Assembly: GCF_022012395.1 (NCBI RefSeq) | Contig: NZ_JAKLTQ010000006.1 | Location: 124,001-188,000 of the forward strand | From: Arthrobacter hankyongi | GTDB lineage: Bacteria; Actinomycetota; Actinomycetes; Actinomycetales; Micrococcaceae | Reading direction: 5' to 3' | DNA length: 64,000 bases | In this document: piece by piece, positions 17,603 to 25,999 of the stretch | How positions within the stretch are numbered: position 1 is the stretch's first letter | How the letters are laid out: every line of letters starts with the position of its first letter | Position numbers and translations under genes: made by a program | The notes under the pieces: generated by a model | What the model saw: the letters and a program-made list of their open reading frames with translations, nothing else | Told to the model about the DNA's origin: nothing | Databases searched by the model: none

Positions 17603-19425
17603 GCGTCCGCCTCCGGCCCGCCGGCCCGGGCAGTCTGTGCCGCGAGCTTGGCCAGGGCCCGGGACTGCGTATGCAGCCTGGCAGCAGTTTCCGGCGGATC
17701 GAGCACGTCCAGACGGGACAGGAAGCGTCCGGCCTCGGCCTGCATCAGCGCCTTGGTGCGGCGGTCGAGGTCCTGCCGGGCGGTCTTGGTCAGCCGCCGG
17801 ACGGCATCCTCCCCGAACACCGATTCGAGCACCTTCTGGCCGACGACGGCGGTGCCGCCGGCCACGCCGATCTCCACGCCGGTCAGGCCGCCGGTGGCGG
17901 CGAATACCGCGACCATCAGCGCCACCCCGAGAGTGTTGACGCCGAACGAGACCAGGCGTGCAACGAAGCGCTTGTTCTGGCCCTCGGTGCGGATCAGGTC
18001 CAGCAGGTCCGACTGCCAGGCCCGGATTGCGGCAGCCGCGGTGTCCGCGAAACCGTCACTCGGGGCGGACAGGTCCTCCTTGCCGAGCAGTTGGCGGCCG
18101 GCGGGGTCATCGCGCCAGCGCGCGTCGGCGTCCTCCGCTGCCTTGGCTGCCTCGTCCACGATCACGGCCTGCAGCCCGGTTTCGATCGCTTCTTCCACCG
18201 TCACCGCCGGCGCCGGGCGGCCGCTGAAGAACGCACCGATGCGGTCCCGGAGCGCTCCGATGCCGGATTCGAGGGACCGGAAGAATTCCCCCGTGCCCAC
18301 GAAATCCTGCCAGCGGGCGAGCACTTCGCCGCGCAGCAGCGTGCCGTCCTGCGTAGCCGCTAAAGTGCGTTCGGCAGCATCGGCATAGGCACCCTCGGCG
18401 TCGGCGCGGAGCCGGTCCCCCGCCGCCCGCTGCGCCTCGACTTCCCGGGCCGCTGCCTCGGCCTTCTCGGCCAAGGCACTGATGACGCCGCTGAGGGTGC
18501 GCCGGGCGATGGCCGCCCGCCTGGCACTGTCCGCGGCGATGCCGCCAAGCCAGTCCCGGATGGGAGCCACCGTGGGCGGCGGCAGCATCCCCCGGCCGTC
18601 CAGGGCCGACTCTGGCACTACGAACAGCGGGGCGCTGCCCAGCCCCTGGCGGGCCAGCATGCCGGCGAGGTCGGACCGGACCTCCTCCTCGACCCCGTCC
18701 GGCACCCGGTCCAGGACGACGGCGACGGTAATGTTCCGCCCGGCAGCCTCGAGCAGCAGCGCCCACGGCGCCGCGTCGGCGTAACGGTTGGCACTGGTGA
18801 CAAAAAGCCACAAATCCGCCGCCGCCAGCAGCTGGCCGGCCAGCCGGCGGTTGGCATCCGAGATGGAGTCGATGTCCGGTGCGTCCAGCACGGCCACGCC
18901 CTGCGGCACCGTGTCGTCCGCCAACAGGACCAAGGACGATACCGGCGGCTCGCTGCCCACCGGGGCCGCCCCCGGAAGATCCTCCATCCTGCCGTCTGCC
19001 GGCACCCGCTCCCGGAGCGTCCCGGCAATCCGGGCCAGCCCCGGCAGGATGCGCTGGCCTTCGAACCAGGCCCTGTCTGCCGGGTGATGGAGCAGGACCG
19101 GCTGCCGGGTGGTGGGCCGGATCGCGCCGGCCCGGGTCACCGGATGGCCGACGATGGCGTTGACCAGCGTGGACTTGCCCGCACCGGTGGATCCACCGAC
19201 CACCGCCAACAGCGGGGCTTCCAGGCTGCGGTATCGCGGCAGCACGTAGTCCTGCAGCTGCGCCTGCGCCGCCGCGGCATCATGGCGCACCGGCTCCGTG
19301 CCGGGCAGCTGAATGGGCAGGGTGAGCGTCCGCAGCGATGCCACGACGTCCTCGAGCAGGACGACGGCGCCGGCGGCTCCCCCGGCTGGCTGCCCTTCGA
19401 CTGTGGTGTCCACGCTGACCATCAT
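17599..19425 (-). CDS. Dynamin-like GTPase (upstream partner)
   Basis: A 608-aa GTPase with a G1 motif AVVGGSTGAGKSTLVNAIVG at about 72-91, a switch Thr region (AIRPTTRQPVL), a G3-like VLDAPDIDSISD, and a non-standard G4 (VVLDRVPD). A long helical middle follows, then a hydrophobic stretch GVNTLGVALMVAVFAATGG near 510 that could insert into the membrane. It overlaps the second GTPase gene by 4 nt, so the two are probably made in fixed ratio and may form a heteromeric membrane-remodelling machine, as proposed for DynA/DynB-type pairs. That role is inferred. Confidence 0.75.
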   Translation of the reverse strand: MMVSVDTTVEGQPAGGAAGAVVLLEDVVASLRTLTLPIQLPGTEPVRHDAAAAQAQLQDYVLPRYRSLEAPLLAVVGGSTGAGKSTLVNAIVGHPVTRAGAIRPTTRQPVLLHHPADRAWFEGQRILPGLARIAGTLRERVPADGRMEDLPGAAPVGSEPPVSSLVLLADDTVPQGVAVLDAPDIDSISDANRRLAGQLLAAADLWLFVTSANRYADAAPWALLLEAAGRNITVAVVLDRVPDGVEEEVRSDLAGMLARQGLGSAPLFVVPESALDGRGMLPPPTVAPIRDWLGGIAADSARRAAIARRTLSGVISALAEKAEAAAREVEAQRAAGDRLRADAEGAYADAAERTLAATQDGTLLRGEVLARWQDFVGTGEFFRSLESGIGALRDRIGAFFSGRPAPAVTVEEAIETGLQAVIVDEAAKAAEDADARWRDDPAGRQLLGKEDLSAPSDGFADTAAAAIRAWQSDLLDLIRTEGQNKRFVARLVSFGVNTLGVALMVAVFAATGGLTGVEIGVAGGTAVVGQKVLESVFGEDAVRRLTKTARQDLDRRTKALMQAEAGRFLSRLDVLDPPETAARLHTQSRALAKLAAQTARAGGPEADA

Positions 19426-19458
19426 GCCAGCCGGGCCGGGCCGGCGGGTTAAACAAAG

Positions 19459-19487
19459 CCGGTCCCGGACGTAGTGTCCGGGACCGG
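19459..19487 (-). terminator. Terminator after tRNA-Glu copy 2
   Basis: A perfect 12-bp stem (CCGGTCCCGGAC / GTCCGGGACCGG) with a 5-nt loop lies 7 nt past the tRNA 3' end on the minus strand and is followed by a T-rich run (CTTTGTTT). Confidence 0.7.
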
Positions 19488-19494
19488 TTGACCG

Positions 19495-19567
19495 TGACCC
19501 CAGCGGGATTCGAACCCGCGTTACCGCCGTGAGAGGGCGGCGTACTAGGCCGCTATACGATGGGGCC
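19495..19567 (-). tRNA. tRNA-Glu (CTC), downstream copy
   Basis: A full cloverleaf on the minus strand: 7-bp acceptor GGCCCCA/TGGGGTC, an anticodon stem CCGCC/GGCGG with loop CTCTCAC giving anticodon CTC, and T-arm GCGGG-TTCGAAT-CCCGC. No CCA is encoded. The 73-nt sequence is identical to the copy at 19687-19759. Confidence 0.95.
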
Positions 19568-19655
19568 CTGCACTTTTTGCCAGCTTGCGCCGGCTGGTGG
19601 AATATTCACATTCCACCGAATTCAACCGGAAACAAATCCCGATTAAACGGAACCG

Positions 19656-19674
19656 CCCGGACAAATTGTCCGGG
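19656..19674 (-). terminator. Short hairpin after tRNA-Glu copy 1
   Basis: CCCGGACA pairs with TGTCCGGG around a 3-nt loop, 13 nt past the tRNA 3' end on the minus strand. It resembles a shorter version of the hairpin after the other tRNA-Glu copy; only a weak T-run follows, so read-through into copy 2 is possible. Confidence 0.45.
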
Positions 19675-19686
19675 ACCGGTTGACCG

Positions 19687-19759
19687 TGACCCCAGCGGGA
19701 TTCGAACCCGCGTTACCGCCGTGAGAGGGCGGCGTACTAGGCCGCTATACGATGGGGCC
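19687..19759 (-). tRNA. tRNA-Glu (CTC), upstream copy
   Basis: Same 73-nt cloverleaf and CTC anticodon as the copy at 19495-19567. The about 25 nt beyond the 3' end are also nearly identical between the copies, so the locus is a tandem duplication with a period of 192 bp. Confidence 0.95.
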
Positions 19760-19823
19760 GTGTACTTTCAGTACTGTCACTCACTGTCATACGAAATACG
19801 TATTTTCAGCGGCATAAACAGCG

Positions 19824-19895
19824 CTGGGATACCAGGACTCGAACCTAGAATGACGGTACCAGAAACCGTTGTGTTGCCAATTACACCATATCCCA
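19824..19895 (-). tRNA. tRNA-Gln (CTG)
   Basis: A minus-strand cloverleaf with 7-bp acceptor TGGGATA/TATCCCA, anticodon stem ACGGT/ACCGT with loop TTCTGGT (anticodon CTG) and T-arm CTAGG-TTCGAGT-CCTGG. No CCA is encoded. A possible promoter (TTGTAG, 17 bp, TAAAGT) lies just upstream around 19965-19995. Confidence 0.93.
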
Positions 19896-20033
19896 ATGGC
19901 TTTGAGCTGCCGTTCGAGGGGGCCTGCCCCGCTCTCTCAGCGCCTCAGCACGAGTAATTACTTTACCCGACGACCGGCAGAACTACAAAATCGGATCCGG
20001 GCTCCGCCGGTGTGGCGTCCGCCACAAGCGCCC

Positions 20034-20075
20034 CTCCGGCCGGATGGCCTGCCCAGGCAGGCTGCCCGGCCGGAG
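20034..20075 (-). terminator. Hairpin after gltX
   Basis: CTCCGGCCGG pairs with CCGGCCGGAG, enclosing a second stem GCCTGCC/GGCAGGC. It begins 10 nt past the gltX stop on the minus strand and separates gltX from the tRNA genes. No U-tract is present. Confidence 0.55.
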
Positions 20076-20084
20076 GAACCGGCG

Positions 20085-21590
20085 TCAGCTGGCGGCGCGG
20101 AAAGCCTTGAGCCGGACCAGCGACGAATGCCTGCCCAGGATCTCCATCGATTCGAACAGCGGCGGGGAAATACGGCGGCCGGACACCGCGGTGCGCACCG
20201 GACCGAAGGCCAGCCGCGGCTTGATGCCCATCTCCTCCACGATCGCCTGGCGCAGCGCCGCCTGGATGTTCTCCGCGGTCCACTTCTCCACCGGTTCGAG
20301 CGCGGCAATAGCTGCGTCCAGTACCTCGGCCAGGTTGGCCGGCAGGCCCTTGCGCGCGTCATCGGCGATGTCGATCCCGTCATCGGCCTTGAACAGGAAG
20401 GCCAGCATTTCCGGCGCCTCGCCCAGCAGGCCGATGCGTTCCTGCACCAGCGGCGCTGCCGCTTGGAGGATTTCCTGCTCGCGCGGGGCCAGGGTTTCGC
20501 CCACCAGACCGGCATGCTGCAGGTACGGAACGAGACGTTCCCGGAAATCCACCGGATCCAGCTGGCGGACGTGGGTGCCGTTGATCGCCTCGGCCTTCTT
20601 CAGGTCGAACCGGGCCGGGTTGGAGAGTACATCGTGGATGTCAAATTTCTCCACCAGCTGCTCCACGGTGAAGATGTCTTCGTCCGCGGACAGGCTCCAG
20701 CCCAGCAGGGACAGGTAGTTGAGCAGGCCCTCCCGGATGAAGCCGCGTTCACGGTGCAGGAAGAGGTTGGACTCCGGATCCCGCTTGGACAGCTTCTTGT
20801 TGCCCTCGCCCATGACATAGGGCAGGTGCCCGAATAGCGGCATGTACTGTGCCACGCCAATGTCGAACAGGGCGCGGTAGAGGGCGATCTGCCGCGGCGT
20901 GGAGGAGAGCAGGTCCTCGCCGCGCAGGATGTGGGTGATGCCCATCAGGGCGTCGTCCACCGGATTGACCAGGGTGTACAGCGGCTTCCCGTTGGCGCGG
21001 ACGACGACGAAGTCCGGCACGCTTCCTGCCTTGAAGGTGATCTCGCCGCGGACCAGGTCCTCGAAGGTGATGTCCTCGTCCGGCATCCGCACCCGCAGCA
21101 CCGGTTCCCGGCCCTCGGCCTTGAACGCGGCGATCTGCTCGGCGGTCAGGCTGCGGTCGTAATTATCGTAGCCCAACTTGATGTCGCGGCCGGCGGCCTG
21201 GTGGCGGGCCTCGACTTCCTCGGGCGTGGAGTAGGACTCGTACAGGTGTCCTGCTTCCTTCAGCCGGTTAATGACGTCCACGTAGATGTCGTGGCGCTGC
21301 GACTGCCGGTACGGTTCGTGCGGTCCGCCCACCTCGACGCCTTCGTCCCAGGTGATGCCGAGCCATTTCAGCGCCTCGAGCAGCTGGTGGTAGCTCTCCT
21401 CGCTGTCCCGCGCCGCGTCCGTGTCCTCGATGCGGAAAACCATGGTGCCGCCGGTGTGCCGGGCGTAGGCCCAGTTGAACAGTGCGGTGCGGATCAGCCC
21501 GACGTGCGGGGTGCCCGTGGGGGAAGGGCAGAAACGGACCCGGACGGGGGTCTCGGCGGTGACGGTGGGAATGTCAGCTGCAGTAGTCAT
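20085..21590 (-). CDS. gltX: Glutamate--tRNA ligase
   Basis: A 501-aa class I aminoacyl-tRNA synthetase that charges tRNA-Glu with glutamate. The HIGH-type motif is in [20 protein letters not shown] (about 20-39) and the KMSKS-type motif is [10 protein letters not shown] near 255. Actinobacteria commonly use a non-discriminating enzyme that also loads Glu onto tRNA-Gln before GatCAB converts it; the sequence alone does not prove this. ATG 21590 starts the similarity, although the frame stays open upstream. The tRNA-Gln and two tRNA-Glu genes follow on the same strand. Confidence 0.96.
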   Translation of the reverse strand: MTTAADIPTVTAETPVRVRFCPSPTGTPHVGLIRTALFNWAYARHTGGTMVFRIEDTDAARDSEESYHQLLEALKWLGITWDEGVEVGGPHEPYRQSQRHDIYVDVINRLKEAGHLYESYSTPEEVEARHQAAGRDIKLGYDNYDRSLTAEQIAAFKAEGREPVLRVRMPDEDITFEDLVRGEITFKAGSVPDFVVVRANGKPLYTLVNPVDDALMGITHILRGEDLLSSTPRQIALYRALFDIGVAQYMPLFGHLPYVMGEGNKKLSKRDPESNLFLHRERGFIREGLLNYLSLLGWSLSADEDIFTVEQLVEKFDIHDVLSNPARFDLKKAEAINGTHVRQLDPVDFRERLVPYLQHAGLVGETLAPREQEILQAAAPLVQERIGLLGEAPEMLAFLFKADDGIDIADDARKGLPANLAEVLDAAIAALEPVEKWTAENIQAALRQAIVEEMGIKPRLAFGPVRTAVSGRRISPPLFESMEILGRHSSLVRLKAFRAAS

Positions 21591-21637
21591 AGTGGCTTCA
21601 AGTTTACGGGAGTGGCGCTCCGGTCGTGTCGGCGTCG

Positions 21638-22234
21638 TCAGCGGACCGCCTGCAGCAGCACGGCGCAAATGCCGCCGCAGACCACCGCGCCGGCCAGCGC
21701 CGATCCGGACAGCCGGGCCGCGGTGCCGCGTTTGAGCGCCGCTGCCGCCCAGAGCCCGGCCAGCAGCAACGGCAGGGCCAGCAGGCCCGGCAGCCCCAGC
21801 AGCAACGGCATGATGACGGCGGCCGCGCCCAGGGTGGCCGCCGGCCAGTACAGCGGCCACTTCCTGCGGGCCAACAGGACGGCAGCGTAGCCGGCGAAAA
21901 TGCCCAGGATCACGGCCGCCAAGGCCAACGGTCCGTGCCACCAGCGGATGACGCGCAAAGTGCCGTACATCAGCACGCCGGTACAGACCATCGTTGGTCC
22001 GGCACGGAGCCGGCCAAGGCCCCGGCGCAGGTCTGCGCGCCGGTCCAGCCCGGTCACAATGGCCCATGGCACCGCGCAGACCAGCAGCGCCGCGCCGGCA
22101 CCCCAGGCCAGCGGATACTGTGTGCCGGGTCCGGCGAACGGCGCCGCCAACAGGAGCGCGGCCCACACGACGGCTGGCGAAAGCACCGCCGCGATGGTGC
22201 GGGCCGCATGGCGGCGGAACGGCGCCGTCGTCAT
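21638..22234 (-). CDS. Hypothetical integral membrane protein
   Basis: A 198-aa protein made largely of hydrophobic helices: about six segments, for example [51 protein letters not shown] and [20 protein letters not shown], with short basic loops. No catalytic motif or family signature is visible. I chose ATG 22234 because it lies 20 nt after the FAH-family gene stop; the open frame runs further upstream inside that gene. It probably belongs to the same transcript as the FAH-family gene and gltX. Confidence 0.6.
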   Translation of the reverse strand: MTTAPFRRHAARTIAAVLSPAVVWAALLLAAPFAGPGTQYPLAWGAGAALLVCAVPWAIVTGLDRRADLRRGLGRLRAGPTMVCTGVLMYGTLRVIRWWHGPLALAAVILGIFAGYAAVLLARRKWPLYWPAATLGAAAVIMPLLLGLPGLLALPLLLAGLWAAAALKRGTAARLSGSALAGAVVCGGICAVLLQAVR

Positions 22235-22254
22235 GGTTTCACTGGCGGAACCGG

Positions 22255-23025
22255 TCAGCGGGCGGTGTTGGCCAGCCGGCCGATGCCCTCGATCTCCACC
22301 TCGTAGCGCTGACCCGGCTGGATGGTGCCCACACCGGCCGGGGTGCCGGTCATGATGACATCCCCGGGCAGCAGCGTGAAAGCCTGCGAGGCGTAGGACA
22401 CCAGGTCCCGCACGCCCCAGATCATCTGGGCGGTATTGCCGTCCTGCTTCAGTTCGCCGTCCAGCCAGCCGCGGATGGCAAGGTTGTCCGGGTCCAGTTC
22501 GGTCTCGATCCATGGTCCCAGCGGGGCCGAGCCGTCGAAGCCCTTGGCCCTGGCCCACTGGCCATCGGTGCGCTGGGCGTCCCGGGCGGTCAGGTCGTTG
22601 CCGCAGGTGTAGCCGAAGATGACCTCGTCCACCCGCTCCACCGGCACGTCCTTGCAGATGCGGCCGATCACCACGCAGAGTTCGGCCTCGTAGGAGACCT
22701 CATCGGAGAAGGACGGCAGCACCATCGGTTCGTTCGGGCCGATCACCGCGGTGTTCGGCTTGAAGAACATCAACGGGGCGGGCGGGGTTTCGTTGCCCAT
22801 CTCCTGGATGTGCCCGGCGTAGTTGCGGCCGATGCAGACGAGCTTGCTGCGCGGGATGATCGGGGCCACCAGGCGTACGTCTTCAAGCCTGTGCCGGGCG
22901 CCGGTGAGCTGGAGCCCTGTGAAGAACGGATCGCCGCTGATCACGGCGACCTCTTCGCTCCCCTGCTCCCCCTCGACCACGCCGTACATCGGATCGGAAT
23001 CGACAACAAATCGGGCTATACGCAT
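22255..23025 (-). CDS. Fumarylacetoacetate hydrolase family protein
   Basis: A 256-aa enzyme of the FAH fold, which cleaves or decarboxylates acyl-pyruvate-type substrates with a bound divalent metal. The IGRNYAGHIQEMG segment, the metal-binding glutamates in SYEAELCVVIGR (about 117-128), the Asp in TCGNDLTARDAQ, and TPAGVGTIQPGQ near the C-terminus are all conserved. In related actinobacteria a gene of this kind sits next to gltX, as here. Substrate is unknown; it could be an oxaloacetate decarboxylase-like or isomerase-type member. Confidence 0.88.
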   Translation of the reverse strand: MRIARFVVDSDPMYGVVEGEQGSEEVAVISGDPFFTGLQLTGARHRLEDVRLVAPIIPRSKLVCIGRNYAGHIQEMGNETPPAPLMFFKPNTAVIGPNEPMVLPSFSDEVSYEAELCVVIGRICKDVPVERVDEVIFGYTCGNDLTARDAQRTDGQWARAKGFDGSAPLGPWIETELDPDNLAIRGWLDGELKQDGNTAQMIWGVRDLVSYASQAFTLLPGDVIMTGTPAGVGTIQPGQRYEVEIEGIGRLANTAR

Positions 23026-23053
23026 GCGGTTAGCCTATCGTCCGCTGCCGGCT

Positions 23054-23842
23054 TCAGCTGCGCAGGAAATCCAACTGCGCCGCCACCGAAGATTCTGCGG
23101 CGCCGCGTACCGCCGGATCCACGTCCGTGTAGACGTAGTCCGTCACGGCCTGGATGGTGGCGTCCTCGCCGAGCCGCTCCAGCGCGGCCCGGACCTGCTC
23201 CAGGCGCTCGTGACGGTGCTCCAGGTATTTCGCGCAGATGGCGGCCAGATCCGGCAGCACCGGGCCGTGCGCCGGCAGCACCGTGGCCGGGCCGAGCGCG
23301 GCCAGCAGTTTCAGCGATTTCAGGTACGGGCCCAGCCGTCCGTCCGGGTAGGCGATGATGGTGGTGCCGCGGCCCAGGATGGTGTCACCGGTGAGCACGG
23401 AGCCGGACGGGCCGTCGTCGGGCAGGTGCAGGCAGACCGAGTCCGCGGTATGGCCCGGAGTGGCCAGGACCCGGATCCGGACGCCCGCGGCGTCCAGCAC
23501 CTCGCCGTCGGACAGCGGGCGGCCGCCATGGCAGAAGGCGGGGTCCAGCGCGCGGACCGGCGCACCGGTCAGTTCGTGGAAGCGGGCACTGGCCTGGGTG
23601 TGGTCGATGTGGTGGTGCGTGATCAGCACCAGTTCGACGTCGCCGGCGGCCGCCAGCGCCTGCAGGTGCGGCTCGTCCAGCGGTCCTGGATCCACCACGA
23701 CGACGCCGGAGCCGGGTGCGCCGATCAGGTACGAGTTGGTGCCGTCCAGGCTCATCGGTCCGGGATTCGGGGCCAGCCGGAAGCGGGTCAGCCGGCTGCT
23801 GCGGACGAATCCCTGGCTGTCTTGGTTCGGGTGCGCGCTCAC
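23054..23842 (-). CDS. MBL-fold metallo-hydrolase
   Basis: A 262-aa metallo-beta-lactamase-fold hydrolase of the LACTB2/RNase Z-like type. The metal motif LITHHHIDHTQASARF (HxHxDH form, about 75-90), the later LATPGHTADSVC histidine and the LTGDTILGRG aspartate provide two metal sites, and VLPAHGPVLPD supplies another His. The C-terminal HRHERLEQVRAAL helix is common in the LACTB2-like group, which includes RNA-processing and thioesterase members. It starts at GTG 23842 and precedes the FAH-family gene by 28 nt, so they may be co-transcribed. Confidence 0.85.
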   Translation of the reverse strand: MSAHPNQDSQGFVRSSRLTRFRLAPNPGPMSLDGTNSYLIGAPGSGVVVVDPGPLDEPHLQALAAAGDVELVLITHHHIDHTQASARFHELTGAPVRALDPAFCHGGRPLSDGEVLDAAGVRIRVLATPGHTADSVCLHLPDDGPSGSVLTGDTILGRGTTIIAYPDGRLGPYLKSLKLLAALGPATVLPAHGPVLPDLAAICAKYLEHRHERLEQVRAALERLGEDATIQAVTDYVYTDVDPAVRGAAESSVAAQLDFLRS

Positions 23843-23866
23843 ATCCCTATCCTGCCATGCCGCCGG

Positions 23867-24781
23867 CTACGGTTTCCGGCCGGCCAGCAACAGGCGGGCC
23901 GCCTTGCCGCGGTAACCGGAGCAGCTGGTGGTGTAGGTCCCGCCGGCGGCCTTGTCCGCCCCCATCGCATACGACATGCAGTCCGCCGCGCGCTCCAGGC
24001 CGGTGCCGCCCTTGCCGCCGTAGACCGCGTTCATCCGCTTGGCCAGGGCGTCGTAGTTGTCCTTGTACAGCGCGTACTGGCGGATGTGGGCGCATTCGTG
24101 CAGGGCCACGTACTGGAAGCCGGCACCGGCGGGGTAGCTGCCCCCTATTTCGATCCGGCGGGAGCCCGTCCACGCGTAGCTGGTCCAGCCCGGCACCACG
24201 GTAATGATCTGGTTCGGGCAGTAGGCACGCATATAGCGGTAGGCACGCTTGTGCTGGCCCGTGTAGTCGCGCGGATTCTCGTGCGAGATGGTGACAGTGT
24301 CCGCCCAGGCCTTCTCATACCTGGTGCCGTCAATGACCAGCCGGTACTTCCTTTTGACGGTGGCGGAAGCCTTTGGACTCTTCACGGTCTGCGGACCGGT
24401 CACCGAGCGGCCGGGCTGCAGCGTCCAGCGCAGCGTCTGCAGGGTGTTCCACTTGCCGCCGCGCCAGACCTGGTACCTGCCGGTGCGGCTGCTGCGGGCG
24501 TTGTAGACCCGGATCGTGTAGGAGCGCTGGGTGTAGGACGGGATCCTGCCCTCGGCGGTGCCGAACAGGCTGGTGCCGTCCGGGGCCCAGGCCTCGGTGG
24601 GCTTGCGGGAGGCCGTGGCCGACGCCGCCACCGACCCGTCCAGGGCAGCGGCCGGGCCGGCGGACCACACGGCTGTGCCCGGCCCGCCGGCCAGGAGAAG
24701 CAGGGCCAGCAGCGTGGCCAGGACGGCCCGCAGCGGGGCTTGCCTTCGTGCCTGCATCGTGCCCGGCATATTCCGCGTCAC
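23867..24781 (-). CDS. Secreted zincin-like protein with HECAH motif
   Basis: A 304-aa exported protein. A signal peptide is clear (basic ARRQ, then AVLATLLALLLLAGGPG, about 18-34, with possible cleavage near AGPAAALDG). The C-terminal third has ALHECAHIRQYAL (HExxH at 228-232) and about 30 residues later LERAADCMSYAMGA, where Glu263 could be the third zinc ligand, as in zincins with an ExxAD motif. The middle part is beta-rich and of unknown family. GTG 24781 has GGGGGA upstream; ATG at 24769 or 24757 is possible. Proteolysis is inferred from the motif only. Confidence 0.6.
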   Translation of the reverse strand: MTRNMPGTMQARRQAPLRAVLATLLALLLLAGGPGTAVWSAGPAAALDGSVAASATASRKPTEAWAPDGTSLFGTAEGRIPSYTQRSYTIRVYNARSSRTGRYQVWRGGKWNTLQTLRWTLQPGRSVTGPQTVKSPKASATVKRKYRLVIDGTRYEKAWADTVTISHENPRDYTGQHKRAYRYMRAYCPNQIITVVPGWTSYAWTGSRRIEIGGSYPAGAGFQYVALHECAHIRQYALYKDNYDALAKRMNAVYGGKGGTGLERAADCMSYAMGADKAAGGTYTTSCSGYRGKAARLLLAGRKP

Positions 24782-24985
24782 CTCATGTCCCCCGGTTCCC
24801 CCGCGCCCGGAACGCCGGACAGTAGCTGGAGCCCAGCCTAGCGCGTCCCGCCTTGCGCTGGCCGGGCGGGTACGCCGTGCGGCAATTTTGCCTCCGCCGG
24901 GCGCATTTTCGCCTATGGCTCTTGCCTAATCAGCCGAAGGCATGGAAGTTGAAGGCGGGGAACCATCACTGTGCAGGGGGCAAGG

Positions 24986-25669
24986 ATGGCGCATTGGCAA
25001 TTAGGGCTCTTGGGAAACTGGAACCTGCGGCGCGACGGCAGGCACACCGGTGTCAGCCACCGCGAACAACGCGTTATTGCGGCCCTGGCGCTGCGTGGCC
25101 GGACCCCGCGGGCCGCGCTGGCGGAACTGCTCTGGCCGGACAGCACCCGTCCGCTGGCGCTGGAAAGCCTGCGCGTCAGCGTCTGGGCGATCACCCACAA
25201 GCTGCCGGGCCTGTTGGCCGGCACACGGGACCCGCTGGAGCTGGCTGCCGGGGTCCATGTGGACGTGCACGATGTGGAGTCCTGCGCGGCCGACCACGGC
25301 GGGTCTGCGGCGCAGCAGGCTCTGGTGCTGGAAGCCCCCATCGAACTGCTGCAGGGCTGGTACGACGACTGGGTGCTGCCCGAACGGGACCGGGTGGACC
25401 AGCTCCGGATCCGCGCCATGGAACAGGTTGCCGAACTGTTCCTCCGGGAACAGGCCTATGACCGGGCCATCGAGGCCGCCAGCCGCGCTGCGGCCCTGGA
25501 TCCGTTCCGGGAAAACGCCCACCGCCTGATCATCCAGGCGCACCTGCTGGCGGGCAACCGCGCCTCCGCGGCGCAAAGCTACCGTCGCTTCTCCGCCAAG
25601 GTCTCGCGCGAACTGGGCGTGGGCCCTTCACCCGAGCTGACGGATCTAATCCGGCGGCTCGGTTCCTGA
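24986..25669 (+). CDS. BTAD (SARP/AfsR-type) transcriptional regulator
   Basis: A 227-aa protein with an N-terminal winged-helix region (GLLGNWNLRRDGR to VWAITHKLPGLL, about 1-80) and a C-terminal bacterial transcriptional activator domain of TPR-like helices (VDVHDVESC, WVLPERDRVDQLRIRAMEQV, AYDRAIEAASRAAALDPFRE, SRELGVGPSPELTDLI). Full-length SARP activators of secondary metabolism share this layout. ATG 24986 has AGGGGGCAAGG directly upstream; GTG 24971 is an alternative. It converges on the small propeptide-like gene and subtilase, which are possible but unproven targets. Confidence 0.75.
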   Translation: MAHWQLGLLGNWNLRRDGRHTGVSHREQRVIAALALRGRTPRAALAELLWPDSTRPLALESLRVSVWAITHKLPGLLAGTRDPLELAAGVHVDVHDVESCAADHGGSAAQQALVLEAPIELLQGWYDDWVLPERDRVDQLRIRAMEQVAELFLREQAYDRAIEAASRAAALDPFRENAHRLIIQAHLLAGNRASAAQSYRRFSAKVSRELGVGPSPELTDLIRRLGS

Positions 25670-25692
25670 TCCGGCCGCCGCGGGGACCGGAC

Positions 25693-25923
25693 CTACTGGA
25701 CTTCCTCCTGGGGAGGCGGCAGCTGGAACTGGAGCTGTTCGTCCACGGTCTGGACCCCGGAGACGGCGGCCAGCGCCTGCCGGCAGTCCTCGCTCACGGA
25801 TCCGGTGATGAATCCGGACTGGAGCACCTGCGTCACCTGCATGCCCCGGGCCCGCAGCGCCTCGGCGACGTCGCCGATCATGGACAGATGGTCCTGTTCG
25901 ACCGTCACGCTGATATTGACCAT
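25693..25923 (-). CDS. Small stand-alone peptidase-inhibitor/propeptide-like protein
   Basis: A 76-aa protein with predicted beta-alpha-beta-beta-alpha-beta order: VNISVTVEQDHL, a helix (SMIGDVAEALRARGM), QVTQVLQSGFITGSV, a helix, VSGVQTVDEQLQFQLPPP. This layout resembles subtilisin propeptide/I9-type inhibitors; similar small proteins are sometimes mislabelled ketohydroxyglutarate aldolase. It lies 76 bp downstream of a subtilase gene on the same strand, which supports a chaperone or inhibitor role for that protease. No export signal is seen. The functional link is inferred. Confidence 0.6.
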   Translation of the reverse strand: MVNISVTVEQDHLSMIGDVAEALRARGMQVTQVLQSGFITGSVSEDCRQALAAVSGVQTVDEQLQFQLPPPQEEVQ

Positions 25924-25999
25924 GGACCTAGCGTACGCCCGGTCAGCGGGCCGGTCAGCGCCGACCCTTCCTGCTTTCTGTGCGGGTTTCAGTGCGGAT

